Shown one piece after another: positions 1-8,713 of a stretch of 64,000 bases of DNA. Numbering within the stretch: the stretch's first letter is position 1; the number at the start of each line of letters is the position of its first letter. The position numbers and the translations under genes are program-made. The notes under the pieces are model-generated. The model had not been told where the DNA came from. It saw only the letters and a list, made by a program, of their open reading frames with translations, and searched no databases. The DNA is from Ornithinibacillus sp. 4-3 (GTDB taxonomy: Bacteria > Bacillota > Bacilli > Bacillales > Amphibacillaceae): positions 3,320,001 through 3,384,000 of the forward strand of contig NZ_CP162599.1 of the NCBI RefSeq assembly GCF_040958695.1. The letters are read 5' to 3'.

Positions 1-1289
1 GATGGATCATCACGTAGGGTTAAAACAGTTGCCCAATCATATACTTCTAAGTCAACTTTAATTCCAACTTGTTCTAGCTGTTCTTTAATAATAACAGCAG
101 AATCATACATATAGGAATATTCACGTGATGTAATGAATGTTAATGGCTCGCCATCATAATTTATTTCATCTAATAATGCTTGTACTTTATCAGGGTCAGG
201 ATTATTATATAGCTCTTCCCCTTCAGTTGATGCCCATGCTTCTTGTTCTACTTGCATATAGCTCGAAGACATTCTGTACTTACCACCTAATGCAGCGTTT
301 GCAATATCTTCTAAATTCAGTGCCGCATTAACGGCTTGGCGCATTTTCACTTCTGCAAATTGACCTTCAAACTTATTGAATACAATTCCATATTGCCCAA
401 TAATTGGCGCAACTGCTTCTACATCTTCTGCACTTTCTAATTGATCAAACATATCATAGCTCATCCCGTGACCAATATGGTACTGACCTGTAGTAACTCC
501 ACCTAATTGTGTATTTGGATCTGGAACAAAGTTAATATATACATTATCAAAATAAGCAATTCTTTCTCCAGCTAGACCATCCGCCGTTTCTTCGCGTGGA
601 GTATAATCTTCAAACTTCTCTAAATGTACATATTGGTCTTGTTTCCATTCGACAAACTTGAATGGCGCTGTTCCAATATGTTCTTCTACTCCTGTTTCTG
701 TTGCTGCTTCAACAATTTCCTTTGGCATAATTCCTGGGAATTGTAATGTTCCTCCTAAGGCTAAAAGAACAAAAATAGATGGTTCCTGTAATTTTAATTC
801 TACTGTGTACTTGTCAACTTCTTCAAATGTACCTTCTCCAATTAAAGATTGTGCAGTTGAAGATCTTTCTAGCCATCTGTTCATGGAAGCTACAACATCG
901 TCTGCTGTCATTTCTTCTCCATTATGGAATTTAATACCTTCACGTAGATTAAATGTATAAGTTAATCCATCCTCACTTATTTCCCAAGACTCTGCTAGCA
1001 TGGGTTGCGGTTCATAAGCAGAATCAATGGTAACAAGCGTTTCATAAATATGTCTCGAAATATCACGTGTTGCCGTAGCTGTAGACATAATTGGATCGAT
1101 TGTTGGTGGTTGTGTATTTAAGACAAACTGCAAATCTCCGCCTGCAGTTTGCTCTCCACTGCTTTCATTATTATCGTTGCTGCCTTCTGAGTTATTATCA
1201 GAAGAATTATCGTCATTATTACTACATGCAGCTAGTACCAATAGTACCGCTAAGAACATTAGCAATAACGTCTTATTAATTACTTTCAT
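1..1289 (-). CDS. Orphan family-5 substrate-binding lipoprotein, C-terminus beyond window edge
   Basis: Surface lipoprotein that should bind a peptide or peptide-like solute for an ABC importer. The visible part starts at an ATG at 1289 with a GGGGG ribosome site. It has a basic start, a hydrophobic stretch and a lipobox (LAAC, Cys22), then an acidic Ser/Asn/Asp-rich linker. The family-5 body follows, with the PPTIDP block, the LREGIKFHNGEEM block and the IGTxPF block. The reading frame is open at base 1, so the C-terminus lies outside. It is a close tandem paralogue of the receptor at 3567-5183; the two also look alike at base level. One oddity is that the almost invariant GTGPF is GTAPF here. 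No permease or ATPase gene is adjacent. The substrate is unknown. Confidence 0.9.
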   Translation of the reverse strand, partial: MKVINKTLLLMFLAVLLVLAACSNNDDNSSDNNSEGSNDNNESSGEQTAGGDLQFVLNTQPPTIDPIMSTATATRDISRHIYETLVTIDSAYEPQPMLAESWEISEDGLTYTFNLREGIKFHNGEEMTADDVVASMNRWLERSSTAQSLIGEGTFEEVDKYTVELKLQEPSIFVLLALGGTLQFPGIMPKEIVEAATETGVEEHIGTAPFKFVEWKQDQYVHLEKFEDYTPREETADGLAGERIAYFDNVYINFVPDPNTQLGGVTTGQYHIGHGMSYDMFDQLESAEDVEAVAPIIGQYGIVFNKFEGQFAEVKMRQAVNAALNLEDIANAALGGKYRMSSSYMQVEQEAWASTEGEELYNNPDPDKVQALLDEINYDGEPLTFITSREYSYMYDSAVIIKEQLEQVGIKVDLEVYDWATVLTLRDDP

Positions 1290-1640
1290 TTAAAATACCC
1301 CCAAAAAATAATTTTTTCTTTATTTATGACAACATTTCGTTGCTCTGTCTTTCTGTAATTTTTTAACATCAAAAGTTGACTGTAAACCCCACTTATTTCA
1401 TCATTATATGTAGATTCTAAGGAGGTTTGTTTGGGATCAACAGCCTATGAAAGCTAGTTGATTCATTTCAAAATCTGCAAATATTTACCAGAGGACCAGT
1501 CGTTTGAATATTCGCTTTATTTTCCAAAAATGGCTTCCTTCCAAAACATGAAGCGCTTTCATTTTTCGACAAAAAAAATACAGTGACAATTTACATCATA
1601 CAATCTATCTAGCAATATTTCAACTATTAACCTAAAAAAC
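1290..1640. other. Intergenic region upstream of the first receptor, left flank of the IS
   Basis: About 350 bases without a credible gene. It must hold the promoter of the leftward receptor gene. At 1549-1561 there is a short palindrome-like box (TGAAGCGCTTTCA) resembling a CcpA cre site but one base short of the usual spacing, so it is only a weak candidate. No RNA gene was recognised. Confidence 0.4.
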
Positions 1641-1659
1641 AGGGGCTGTCCAAAAAGTC
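1640..1659 (+). repeat. Left terminal inverted repeat of the IS
   Basis: CAGGGGCTGTCCAAAAAGTC matches the reverse complement of the right end with two mismatches over 20 bases. The outermost C/G pair may be chance. Confidence 0.8.
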
Positions 1660-1719
1660 AGTGAAAACTGCTTTTCTATGACGGCCCTTTTTTTCTTTAT
1701 TCTTCCTAAAAAACATATA

Positions 1720-1782
1720 AAAAAATCGCCTTTTCTTGTAAAATGGAGTTACCACACAACATTTCAGAAAGGGCGATTTTTT
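1720..1782 (+). promoter_or_regulatory. Hairpin sequestering the transposase ribosome site
   Basis: Bases 1720-1736 and 1766-1782 form a 17-bp stem with one G-U wobble and a 29-base loop, ending immediately before the ATG at 1783. The 3' arm contains the AGAAAGGG ribosome site. A transcript entering from flanking DNA would fold and hide the site, while one starting inside the loop would lack the 5' arm. Such protection against read-through is known for IS10 and IS50; its use here is inference. Confidence 0.65.
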
Positions 1783-3657
1783 ATGAAATCTCATACAAAT
1801 TGTACCACACAAACGACACTTCCTCTAGAGGTAATCGAGGAAAAAGTTACAGCTTCTAACCCAGCAACTCCCTTATTTAAACCTTACGATAACCGACAAA
1901 GCACGGTGATTTTTGATATCCAAGATTATATCCCTACACATCATGTAGCACGAGTGGTAGATGAAATGGTGGAGCGTATCCCAAAGGAACAGCTCTATCG
2001 TTATTATAGCGGTGGAGGTAGACCAGCCTTTCATCCCAAAATGATGCTGAAAGTTATTTTATATGCTTACAGCCAAAAAATATATTCCTGTAGAGACATC
2101 GAAAAAATGACCAAAGAAAATCTACCAACTATGTGGCTTGCAGGTATGCAAACCCCTGATTTTCGCACCATCAATGCGTTTCGTGGGAAGCGAATGAAAG
2201 CCATGATGGATCAGCTATTTGAAACGATGATTCTGCAACTGATAGAAGATCAATGGATTACGATGGAAAACTACTTCTTGGATGGCACAAAGATAGAAGC
2301 CAATGCCAATAAGTATTCTTTCGTATGGAAAAAATCAACCGTGCGATGGGAGGCGCAGTTAAAGCAACGCATCCAGGAAACGTTGGCACATATCGATACG
2401 ATTGCCGCACAGGAAGAGCTAGAGATAAGCCATTCTAAAGAAGAAGCGACTGCGGAAGACTTAGAAGCGATTGCCAATCAACTAGCAGAAAAAGTAGATG
2501 CCCTTTCTGAAGCTATCGAAAATACGGAAGAAAGTCAGCTTCGAAAACAGCTCCGCTCTCGTCGTAGCACCTTAAAAAAACCAATGAAACAAATACGTGA
2601 GAACTTTCTTCCACGTATGGAAAAGTATCAGACCTATCAAACCATCTTAGGAGATCGAAACAGCTTTTCCAAGACAGATCCGGATGCCACGTTTATGCGG
2701 ATGAAAGAAGATCATATGAGAAATGGACAGTTGAAGCCAGGCTATAATGTACAAATGGCCACAGAAAATCAATTGATTGTCGATTACTCCGTGCATCAAC
2801 GACCAAATGATACTCGGTGTTTTATTCCACACTTGGAGAAGTTGGCAGCTTCTAACCTTCCGATGCCTCAACGGATCATTGCCGATGCAGGTTATGGAAG
2901 TGAAGCAAATTATTTATATGCGATTGGTGAAGAGAAATCCCCTCGTTTTGAATTTTTAATACCCTATGGCACCTATCTCAAAGAACAAAAAAGAGCGTAC
3001 AAAAAAGACATTAAAAACTTTAAAAATTGGACCTATCGTGCCCATGAGGATGATTATATCTGCCCAAATAACCGAAGAGTCGTGTTCAAAAAATATCTCA
3101 ATCGGAAGAATAGGTCTGGTTATGTGCAGAGTTATAAAATTTATGAATGTGAAAGTTGTTTGGATTGTCCATTGAAGCCCCAGTGTACGAAGGCAAAGGG
3201 GAACAGACAAATTTTTTGGAATACAATCTTTGAAGAAATGAAAGCTAAGGCAAAAGCAGCCCTTGAAAGTGAAGAGGAAGCAGCAATCTACGCCCAACGA
3301 AAAGTGGAAGTAGAAAGTGTTTTCGGTCACATCAAGGGCAATCGGTCGTTCCGTAGATTTTCTTTACGGGGTATCGATAAAGTCCACACAGAATTCGGGA
3401 TCGTGGCAATAGCCCACAATATCCTGAAAATAGCTGAGCTTCGCAGGCTACTTTTCAGGAATTTTTTACAAATGAAAAACAAGAAGAGAAAAATGATTTA
3501 TTTTTCTTCCTCTTGTTTTATTTTGGGGGCTTATTGGACAGCCCCTGAGAGATTCATTATGTTATTTTATTCCTTAAATCCAATATTCCATAGTATAGGT
3601 CCATCTAAGAATTGGAAGCCTTCTACACGTTCACTTACTCCCATAATCATTGTATAA
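1783..3657 (+). CDS. IS1182-family DDE transposase, frame open through the right IS end
   Basis: Catalyses cut-and-paste or replicative movement of its IS. The start chosen is the ATG at 1783, preceded by AGAAAGGG; the open frame upstream to 1678 lies in the hairpin and terminal region. The N-terminal part is the DUF772-like transposase domain (RPAFHPKMMLK, SCRDIEKM), then a charged Glu/Lys-rich insert. DDE core residues are visible as D in FLDGTKIEAN, D in IIADAGYGSEA and E in VESVFGHIKGN. A four-Cys segment (YECESCLDCPLKPQC) precedes the last. Unusually, no stop codon occurs before the IS end at 3546. Translation would add about 36 residues from flanking DNA and stop at 3657, antisense to the neighbouring receptor gene. 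The protein otherwise looks intact. Confidence 0.85.
   Translation: MKSHTNCTTQTTLPLEVIEEKVTASNPATPLFKPYDNRQSTVIFDIQDYIPTHHVARVVDEMVERIPKEQLYRYYSGGGRPAFHPKMMLKVILYAYSQKIYSCRDIEKMTKENLPTMWLAGMQTPDFRTINAFRGKRMKAMMDQLFETMILQLIEDQWITMENYFLDGTKIEANANKYSFVWKKSTVRWEAQLKQRIQETLAHIDTIAAQEELEISHSKEEATAEDLEAIANQLAEKVDALSEAIENTEESQLRKQLRSRRSTLKKPMKQIRENFLPRMEKYQTYQTILGDRNSFSKTDPDATFMRMKEDHMRNGQLKPGYNVQMATENQLIVDYSVHQRPNDTRCFIPHLEKLAASNLPMPQRIIADAGYGSEANYLYAIGEEKSPRFEFLIPYGTYLKEQKRAYKKDIKNFKNWTYRAHEDDYICPNNRRVVFKKYLNRKNRSGYVQSYKIYECESCLDCPLKPQCTKAKGNRQIFWNTIFEEMKAKAKAALESEEEAAIYAQRKVEVESVFGHIKGNRSFRRFSLRGIDKVHTEFGIVAIAHNILKIAELRRLLFRNFLQMKNKKRKMIYFSSSCFILGAYWTAPERFIMLFYSLNPIFHSIGPSKNWKPSTRSLTPIIIV
3476..3519. 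terminator. Hairpin near the right IS end
   Basis: Arms AAAACAAGAAG-AGAAAAAT and its near complement (3500-3519) form a long AT-rich stem with one bulge, followed on the plus strand by ATTTTG. It probably ends transposase transcription or blocks entry from the right. It lies inside the open transposase frame. Confidence 0.5.
3528..3547 (-). repeat. Right terminal inverted repeat of the IS
   Basis: Read inward on the minus strand it is CAGGGGCTGTCCAATAAGCC, matching the left end. The repeat is translated in the transposase frame (GAYWTAP), because that frame has no stop before the end of the element. Confidence 0.8.
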
Positions 3658-5183
3658 TCTGAGATTTTAGTGATTGGAACAATTTCCCAAGAATGACCTT
3701 GTAATTCATCCCAGTGCTCTTTTGCTTCTTCAATGGTTTCTGCTACACTAATTTGTTTTAATAACTCCTCTGTTTTTTCATCTTCTGGGCCATCTACCCA
3801 AGTACTATTAAAGAATAATTGTTCTACAGGAGTCATAGTCATCGGGAATCCTGTAATAAATATATCCCACTCTTCAGGATTAGCACGCATATTAACAACA
3901 GTTGGCCAATCATACACTTCTAAGTCAATATTAACTCCGACCTTTTCTAGTTGCTCTTTAATAATTACGGCAGAATCATACATGTATGAATATTCACGTG
4001 TAGTAATGAATCGAATTGGTTCACCATCATAGCCAGCTTCTTCTAATAACTGTTCAGCTTTTTCTAAATCTGGATTATTGTAGAATTCTTCTCCTTCATT
4101 AGATGCCCATGCTTCTTGCTCTAGTTGCATATAACTGGAGGCCATACGGTATTTTCCATTTAAAGCAGTAGATGCAATATCTTCTAAGTTCAATGCTGCA
4201 TTAACTGCTTGACGCATTTTCACATCTGTAAAAATACCTAGGTTCTTATTATAAACCATTGCATATTGACCAACAATTGGCGCCATTGCTTCTACGCCTT
4301 CTGTATTTTCTAACTGGTCATACATATCATAGCTTAATCCATAACCTACATCATATTGGCCAGTTTGAATTCCACCAAGCTGTGTATTTGGATCGGGAAC
4401 AAAATTAATATAGATATTATCAAATAAAGCTTCACGTTTACCTGATAAACCATCTGGCTCTTCTTCACGTGGTGTATAATCTGCAAATTTTTCCATGTGA
4501 ATGTACTGATCCTGTTTCCATTCCACAAATTTAAATGGACCTGTTCCAATATAATCTTCTACCCCAGTTTCTGTTGCTGCTTCAACAACTTCTTTCGGCA
4601 TAATTCCTGGGAATTGTAATGTTCCACCTAATGCAGAAAGAACGAAAATAGATGGTTCAGTAATCAATAAATTAACTGTATATTCATCAACCTCTTCAAA
4701 GCTACCTTCTCCAATTAAAGACTGAGCTGTTGCTGACTTCTCTAGCCATCTGTTCATGGAAGCAACTACATCCTCTGCAGTCATTTCTTCCCCATTATGG
4801 AATTTAATTCCTTCACGTAAATTAAATGTATACGTTAACCCATCATCACTTATTTCCCAAGATTCTGCTAGCATTGGTTGAGGCTCATAAGCCGAATCAA
4901 TAGTCACAAGTGTTTCAAAAACAGGTCTTGCTACGTCACGAGTTGCTGTAGCAGTAGACATTACTGGATCCATTGTTGGTGGTTGTACATTCAATACATA
5001 TTGTAAATCTCCACCTTGTCCTGTAGAAGTATCCCCATCATCTTCTTGATCATCTGTTTGCTCTTCTGTATCTGTACTCTCATCGTTGGAAGTTGAAGCG
5101 CCTTCATCATCTTTACTACATGCCACAAGTGCAAGTAGAAGCGCTAAAAATAAAACAAATAAACTCTTCTTCATAAGGTTCAT
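3567..5183 (-). CDS. Orphan family-5 substrate-binding lipoprotein
   Basis: Extracytoplasmic receptor of the oligopeptide/nickel ABC family, 538 residues. I chose the ATG at 5183 because GGAGG lies 9 bases upstream; an earlier ATG at 5189 would overlap the ribosome site. The signal peptide ends at a lipobox (LVAC, Cys22), followed by an acidic linker rich in Glu, Asp and Gln. Conserved blocks are PPTMDPVMSTATATRD, FNLREGIKFHNGEEM, EYIGTGPFKFVEW and YDWPTVVNMR; the tail is LWNIGFKE. It is the intact tandem partner of the receptor truncated at the left window edge. The IS lies just beyond its stop codon and probably separated it from its original terminator. It is followed on the same strand by no transporter genes. 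The ligand is unknown. Confidence 0.92.
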   Translation of the reverse strand: MNLMKKSLFVLFLALLLALVACSKDDEGASTSNDESTDTEEQTDDQEDDGDTSTGQGGDLQYVLNVQPPTMDPVMSTATATRDVARPVFETLVTIDSAYEPQPMLAESWEISDDGLTYTFNLREGIKFHNGEEMTAEDVVASMNRWLEKSATAQSLIGEGSFEEVDEYTVNLLITEPSIFVLSALGGTLQFPGIMPKEVVEAATETGVEDYIGTGPFKFVEWKQDQYIHMEKFADYTPREEEPDGLSGKREALFDNIYINFVPDPNTQLGGIQTGQYDVGYGLSYDMYDQLENTEGVEAMAPIVGQYAMVYNKNLGIFTDVKMRQAVNAALNLEDIASTALNGKYRMASSYMQLEQEAWASNEGEEFYNNPDLEKAEQLLEEAGYDGEPIRFITTREYSYMYDSAVIIKEQLEKVGVNIDLEVYDWPTVVNMRANPEEWDIFITGFPMTMTPVEQLFFNSTWVDGPEDEKTEELLKQISVAETIEEAKEHWDELQGHSWEIVPITKISDYTMIMGVSERVEGFQFLDGPILWNIGFKE

Positions 5184-5303
5184 TCTCATACACCTCCAAA
5201 AGTATTTAAAAACTATATCATAGTAACAAATTGTCACTTGATTTTTCTCTCTCTTTATTACAGATAGTTAGCAGCTTGTACAGATGAACTCACGTCTTCT
5301 GAC

Positions 5304-6467
5304 TTATTTGCTATATTGCTCAAATGCACTCATGATACTTTGCGCTAATAATTGTGTCCGTGGAATAAAAGAATCCATTTCCATATATTCATTTTCATTA
5401 TGCCAATATCCACCAACTGGACCCATACCGCAAATTGTTGGAACCCCTAATGAAGCTGGGAACCCTGCATCTGCTGCACCTCGAGCATAATGCTCTGTAA
5501 TCGCAATATTTAATTCATCTGCATGACGCTTCACAATGTTATACATCTGCTTGACACCTTCACTCTTTACCATCGGCAAGAAGCTCACATGTCCCCTTAG
5601 TTCTCCTGAGGTACCTTCCACCTTACTATTTGCAAAAATAGTCTTTGCTTTTTCCATCACTTCTTCAAACTGTTCAATGGTCTGAAAACCGATATGTACC
5701 CGACCAGAGGCTCCTGGTGCAACGACATTTGTGTTTTCTCCACCTTGAACCATCCCAACGTTAACCGTTACCCCTTGTTCAATATTTGTTAATTGTTGAA
5801 GTGCAATAATCTTATGGCCTAATTCCTCAATGGCGCTTATTCCTTTTTCAATTTCTGTACCAGAATGTGCAGCTACTCCTGAAATTTCAAACTCTAGGTG
5901 TGCTGATCCTCTTCGTGTTGTAACTATAGATCCATCAGGACGACCTGGTTCCAAATTAAATACGGCAACTGCTTCCTTTGCATGAGCTTCGATAACCTTT
6001 CGCGACGATGGAGAACCTATTTCTTCATCTGGTGTAATCAATATTTCAATTTCACCTTGATTTATTTCAAGTTTCTTTAATGCAATAGCAGCTAAAATAC
6101 TTGTTACTATTCCTGGTTTCATATCTGATACTCCAGGCCCATAAGCTCGATCACCTTTAATGGTAAAGGGGTTCTTAGCAACAGTACCTACAGGATAAAC
6201 AGTATCTCGATGTCCTAAAAGTAGGATTTTATCTTTTTTCACACCTGGAATTGTGGCAATGATAAAGTCACCTAAATTAGGATCCTCATTCTTTTGAATT
6301 CGATAAGTAATTTGATGCTTTTTGAAGAATTTACAAATAACGTCTCCTGCTCTATTCACTTCCTCTCTATCTCTTGATGGGCTATCTGTATTTACTAAAT
6401 CCTCTAGAAACTGTAATCCTTCCTCTTTCATTTTTTCAATTACTACATTTAATTTTTCTCTACTCAT
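5304..6467 (-). CDS. M20 family metallopeptidase (carboxypeptidase G2/ArgE-DapE type)
   Basis: Cytoplasmic zinc exopeptidase or deacylase of 387 residues, no signal peptide. Visible ligands and catalytic residues of family M20 are His86 and Asp88 (GHRDTVYP), Asp115 (GPGVSDMKPG), and Glu148/Glu149 (TPDEEIGS), with a Glu in NLEPGRPDG and a C-terminal His in GYWHNENEY. The central dimerisation domain carries HSGTEIEKG. Start ATG at 6467 follows a GGGAGGGG stretch about 13 bases upstream, a long spacing. It lies upstream of and in the same direction as the receptor at 3567, with a 120-base gap, so the two may be coexpressed to import and cleave a peptide or N-acyl amino acid. A consensus cre box lies 87 bases upstream. 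Exact substrate cannot be told within M20. Confidence 0.88.
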   Translation of the reverse strand: MSREKLNVVIEKMKEEGLQFLEDLVNTDSPSRDREEVNRAGDVICKFFKKHQITYRIQKNEDPNLGDFIIATIPGVKKDKILLLGHRDTVYPVGTVAKNPFTIKGDRAYGPGVSDMKPGIVTSILAAIALKKLEINQGEIEILITPDEEIGSPSSRKVIEAHAKEAVAVFNLEPGRPDGSIVTTRRGSAHLEFEISGVAAHSGTEIEKGISAIEELGHKIIALQQLTNIEQGVTVNVGMVQGGENTNVVAPGASGRVHIGFQTIEQFEEVMEKAKTIFANSKVEGTSGELRGHVSFLPMVKSEGVKQMYNIVKRHADELNIAITEHYARGAADAGFPASLGVPTICGMGPVGGYWHNENEYMEMDSFIPRTQLLAQSIMSAFEQYSK

Positions 6468-6553
6468 TGTTACTTACTGTCCCCTCCCACTCCGATGTAA
6501 AAACTAATTGATGTCATTTTAGACAATCCACTTAAGATTTGCTAACAAAGTAA

Positions 6554-6568
6554 AGAAAACGCTTACAT
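6554..6568 (-). promoter_or_regulatory. CcpA cre box upstream of the M20 peptidase
   Basis: Minus-strand ATGTAAGCGTTTTCT fits the cre consensus WTGNAANCGNWNNCW at every position. It lies 87 bases from the peptidase start, where CcpA binding would be expected to repress in rich carbon. Inferred from the motif only. Confidence 0.6.
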
Positions 6569-6752
6569 TTATTAACAAATAAAAATTTCTAATAATTATG
6601 ATTATTCTACATGAACATGGAGCAAATATCAAATGATTTATGAAAGGTATTTTGAATACGTTTTTTCTCGTTCATTATTTTATCCAGCTTTTTATTCACG
6701 GATGATAAAAGAAGTTAAAACCTAATTTATCCACACTAAGTACTAGGTCTTA

Positions 6753-6761
6753 TGGTATAAT
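6753..6761 (+). promoter_or_regulatory. Extended -10 promoter of the SLC13-type permease
   Basis: TGGTATAAT is a perfect -10 hexamer with the TGn extension, 28 bases before the ATG at 6790. No good -35 is seen 17 bases upstream, as is common for extended -10 promoters. Confidence 0.5.
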
Positions 6762-6789
6762 TTCTGAAGATATGTAAAAGGAGGAAAAT

Positions 6790-8634
6790 ATGCTAACGAC
6801 ACTTATCATTCTAATTATTGCAACAGCTCTTTTTATTCACGGACGAATTAAATCTGACCTCGTTGCTGTAGGTTCATTAATCGCACTTATTCTTACAGGC
6901 ATTATTACTCCTTCAGAAGCCTGGGAAGGTTTTTCTAATTCTGTTGTCGTGATGATTGCTGGTTTATTTATTGTAGGAGCAGGAATTTTTAATTCTGGTC
7001 TAGCGAATATTCTAAGCAATCGTATTTTAAAGTTTGGAAAAAACAGCGAAACAAAAATGCTAATCATTATTATGCTTACTGTTGGTATAATTAGCGCTTT
7101 CATGAGCAACACAGGTACTGTTGCTATTATGCTTCCTGTTATTGTTAGCATTGCTCTAGGTATGAAATCTAGTCCAGCAAAATTTTTAATGCCTCTTGCT
7201 TTTGCTAGTAGTTTAGGTGGAATCATCACTTTAATTGGAACACCACCTAATTTAGTTGCAAGTAATGCATTAGTAGAAGCAGGGTTTAAAGGGTTTAGCT
7301 TCTTTGAATTTGCTCCTATTGGTATCATTGTCCTTATTACTGGAACACTATTTATGGCTACTATAGGAAAAAAATTATTGCCTAATCGATTTCCTGAAGT
7401 AGCTATAGCAGGATCAACCTCTTCAGCAAAGAAGTTAGCTGGTGTATATAAAATTTATCCTGCCTTGCATTTTCTTAGCATTCCAAATACTTCTAATCTA
7501 GTTGGAGAGAAACTGGAAAACATTCAGCTTCCAACGAAGTATGGTATGACAATTATAGCAATAAAGCGGAGCAGTAATGGTATCCTTCCCTTAGGACAAC
7601 AATATAATCAAATCATTCCTAAATCACATACTATATTAGAAGCTGGTGATACTTTATTAGTCATGTGTCCACAGGAAAATATTGAAAGATGTAAACAAGA
7701 TTACGACATAGAACAATTAGCAAACCATTCAGAAGCAGAAGCACGAAATAGTTTCTTAAACCAAAAGTTTGGGATAGCAGAAATTATTATTACTCCCCAA
7801 TCCTTATATCGTAATAAATCCATTCGCGACCTTCATTTTCGTAAAAAACTTGGCTTAACAGCACTAGCTATTAACCGTAATGGAAAATTAATTTACCTTG
7901 ATGTTGCTAAAGAGAAATTACGTACAGGAGATGCTATTTTAATCCATGGGGAATGGTCAAAAATTGAATTGCTGAATGAGGATTCACATGATGTCGTTGT
8001 TGTAGGGAATATTAAAGATATTGCTACCTCTTATGCTTCTGCCGGCAAAGCATGGATAGCTGGTATTATTATGCTAGCAATGCTTATTATCATGACCATG
8101 GAAGTGATGGATCCTGTTGTTACTGTGTTTATATCCGCAGTTTTAATGCTTATTACTGGCTGTGTACGCTCTACCAAAGATGCCTATCATTCTATTGATT
8201 GGGAATCACTAATTTTAATTGCTGCAATGCTGCCTATGGCAACCGCATTAGAAAAAACAGGTGGAGTTCAGTTAATCAGCGATTTTGTGATTGATACGGT
8301 AGGAAATTATGGCCCTTTCGCTGTTCTGATAGGATTTTATATTTTAACCACAGCACTTAGCCAATTTATTAGTAATACTGCTGCCGCTGTTATTTTTGCA
8401 CCAATCGCTCTACATGCAGCCATTCATTTAGATGTTAGCCCATATCCATTTATTATGGCTATTGCTATAGCAGCAAGTATGGCTTTTTCAACCCCTGTCG
8501 CATCCCCAACAAATGCACTGGTTATGAATGCAGGTGGTTATAAGTTTAGTGATTTCGTAAAGGTTGGAGTACCTCTTCAAGTAGCGGTTGCTATTGTTGC
8601 TCTAATCTTTTTACCATTGTTTTTTCCTTTTTAA
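6790..8634 (+). CDS. SLC13-type permease with two central TrkA-C (RCK_C) domains
   Basis: Membrane transporter of 614 residues with a hydrophobic N-terminal half, a soluble middle (about residues 215-405) and a hydrophobic C-terminal half. The middle matches two tandem TrkA-C-like modules (NLVGEKLENIQLP...AGDTLLVMCP and KSIRDLHFRKKLG...TGDAILIHGEW). Both membrane halves contain the family's helix-breaking motif: SNTGTVAIMLP near residue 107 and SNTAAAVIFAP near 534, followed by TPPN and SPTN signatures. This layout is that of the CitM/SLC13-like transporters of sulfate, dicarboxylates or other anions. The ribosome site is AAAGGAGG, 8 bases before the ATG. It is transcribed alone and ends at a strong terminator. 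The ligand cannot be assigned; a dicarboxylate or amino-acid-like anion would fit the neighbourhood. Confidence 0.85.
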   Translation: MLTTLIILIIATALFIHGRIKSDLVAVGSLIALILTGIITPSEAWEGFSNSVVVMIAGLFIVGAGIFNSGLANILSNRILKFGKNSETKMLIIIMLTVGIISAFMSNTGTVAIMLPVIVSIALGMKSSPAKFLMPLAFASSLGGIITLIGTPPNLVASNALVEAGFKGFSFFEFAPIGIIVLITGTLFMATIGKKLLPNRFPEVAIAGSTSSAKKLAGVYKIYPALHFLSIPNTSNLVGEKLENIQLPTKYGMTIIAIKRSSNGILPLGQQYNQIIPKSHTILEAGDTLLVMCPQENIERCKQDYDIEQLANHSEAEARNSFLNQKFGIAEIIITPQSLYRNKSIRDLHFRKKLGLTALAINRNGKLIYLDVAKEKLRTGDAILIHGEWSKIELLNEDSHDVVVVGNIKDIATSYASAGKAWIAGIIMLAMLIIMTMEVMDPVVTVFISAVLMLITGCVRSTKDAYHSIDWESLILIAAMLPMATALEKTGGVQLISDFVIDTVGNYGPFAVLIGFYILTTALSQFISNTAAAVIFAPIALHAAIHLDVSPYPFIMAIAIAASMAFSTPVASPTNALVMNAGGYKFSDFVKVGVPLQVAVAIVALIFLPLFFPF

Positions 8635-8656
8635 AAGATAGGTCTTTCAAAATTAA

Positions 8657-8694
8657 AAGCAGAGGAATGTGATGATATATCACAACCTCTGCTT
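8657..8694. terminator. Bidirectional terminator between convergent genes
   Basis: AAGCAGAGG...CCTCTGCTT form a 9-bp stem, extended inside by GTGAT/ATCAC. It sits between the stops at 8634 and 8714 and serves both directions. Confidence 0.75.
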
Positions 8695-8713
8695 AAATAT
8701 TTGATAGATTCTT

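Larger units (their letters stand above)
1641..3546 (+). mobile_element. IS1182-type insertion sequence
   Basis: The element is bounded by imperfect terminal inverted repeats that both begin AGGGGCTGTCCA when read inward (left 1641 onward, right ending at 3546). It contains one DDE transposase gene. It has landed about 20 bases beyond the stop codon of the receptor at 3567-5183, between two duplicated receptor genes. I compared the flanks (TAAAAAAC on the left, GAGAGATT on the right) and found no target duplication. Assignment to the IS1182 group rests on the transposase layout and the single-gene organisation. Confidence 0.85.
6468..6789. other. Divergent promoter region
   Basis: About 320 bases between the leftward M20 peptidase and the rightward permease. 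It holds a consensus cre box (6554-6568) and an extended -10 promoter (6756-6761). The rest is AT-rich with no recognisable RNA or small gene. Confidence 0.5.

Noticed and set aside
1627..1812. Open frame on the minus strand across the left IS end
   Set aside because: It mirrors the hairpin and transposase leader and has no ribosome site or family resemblance.
1633..3554. Target-site duplication around the IS
   Set aside because: The eight bases on each side do not match, so none is reported.
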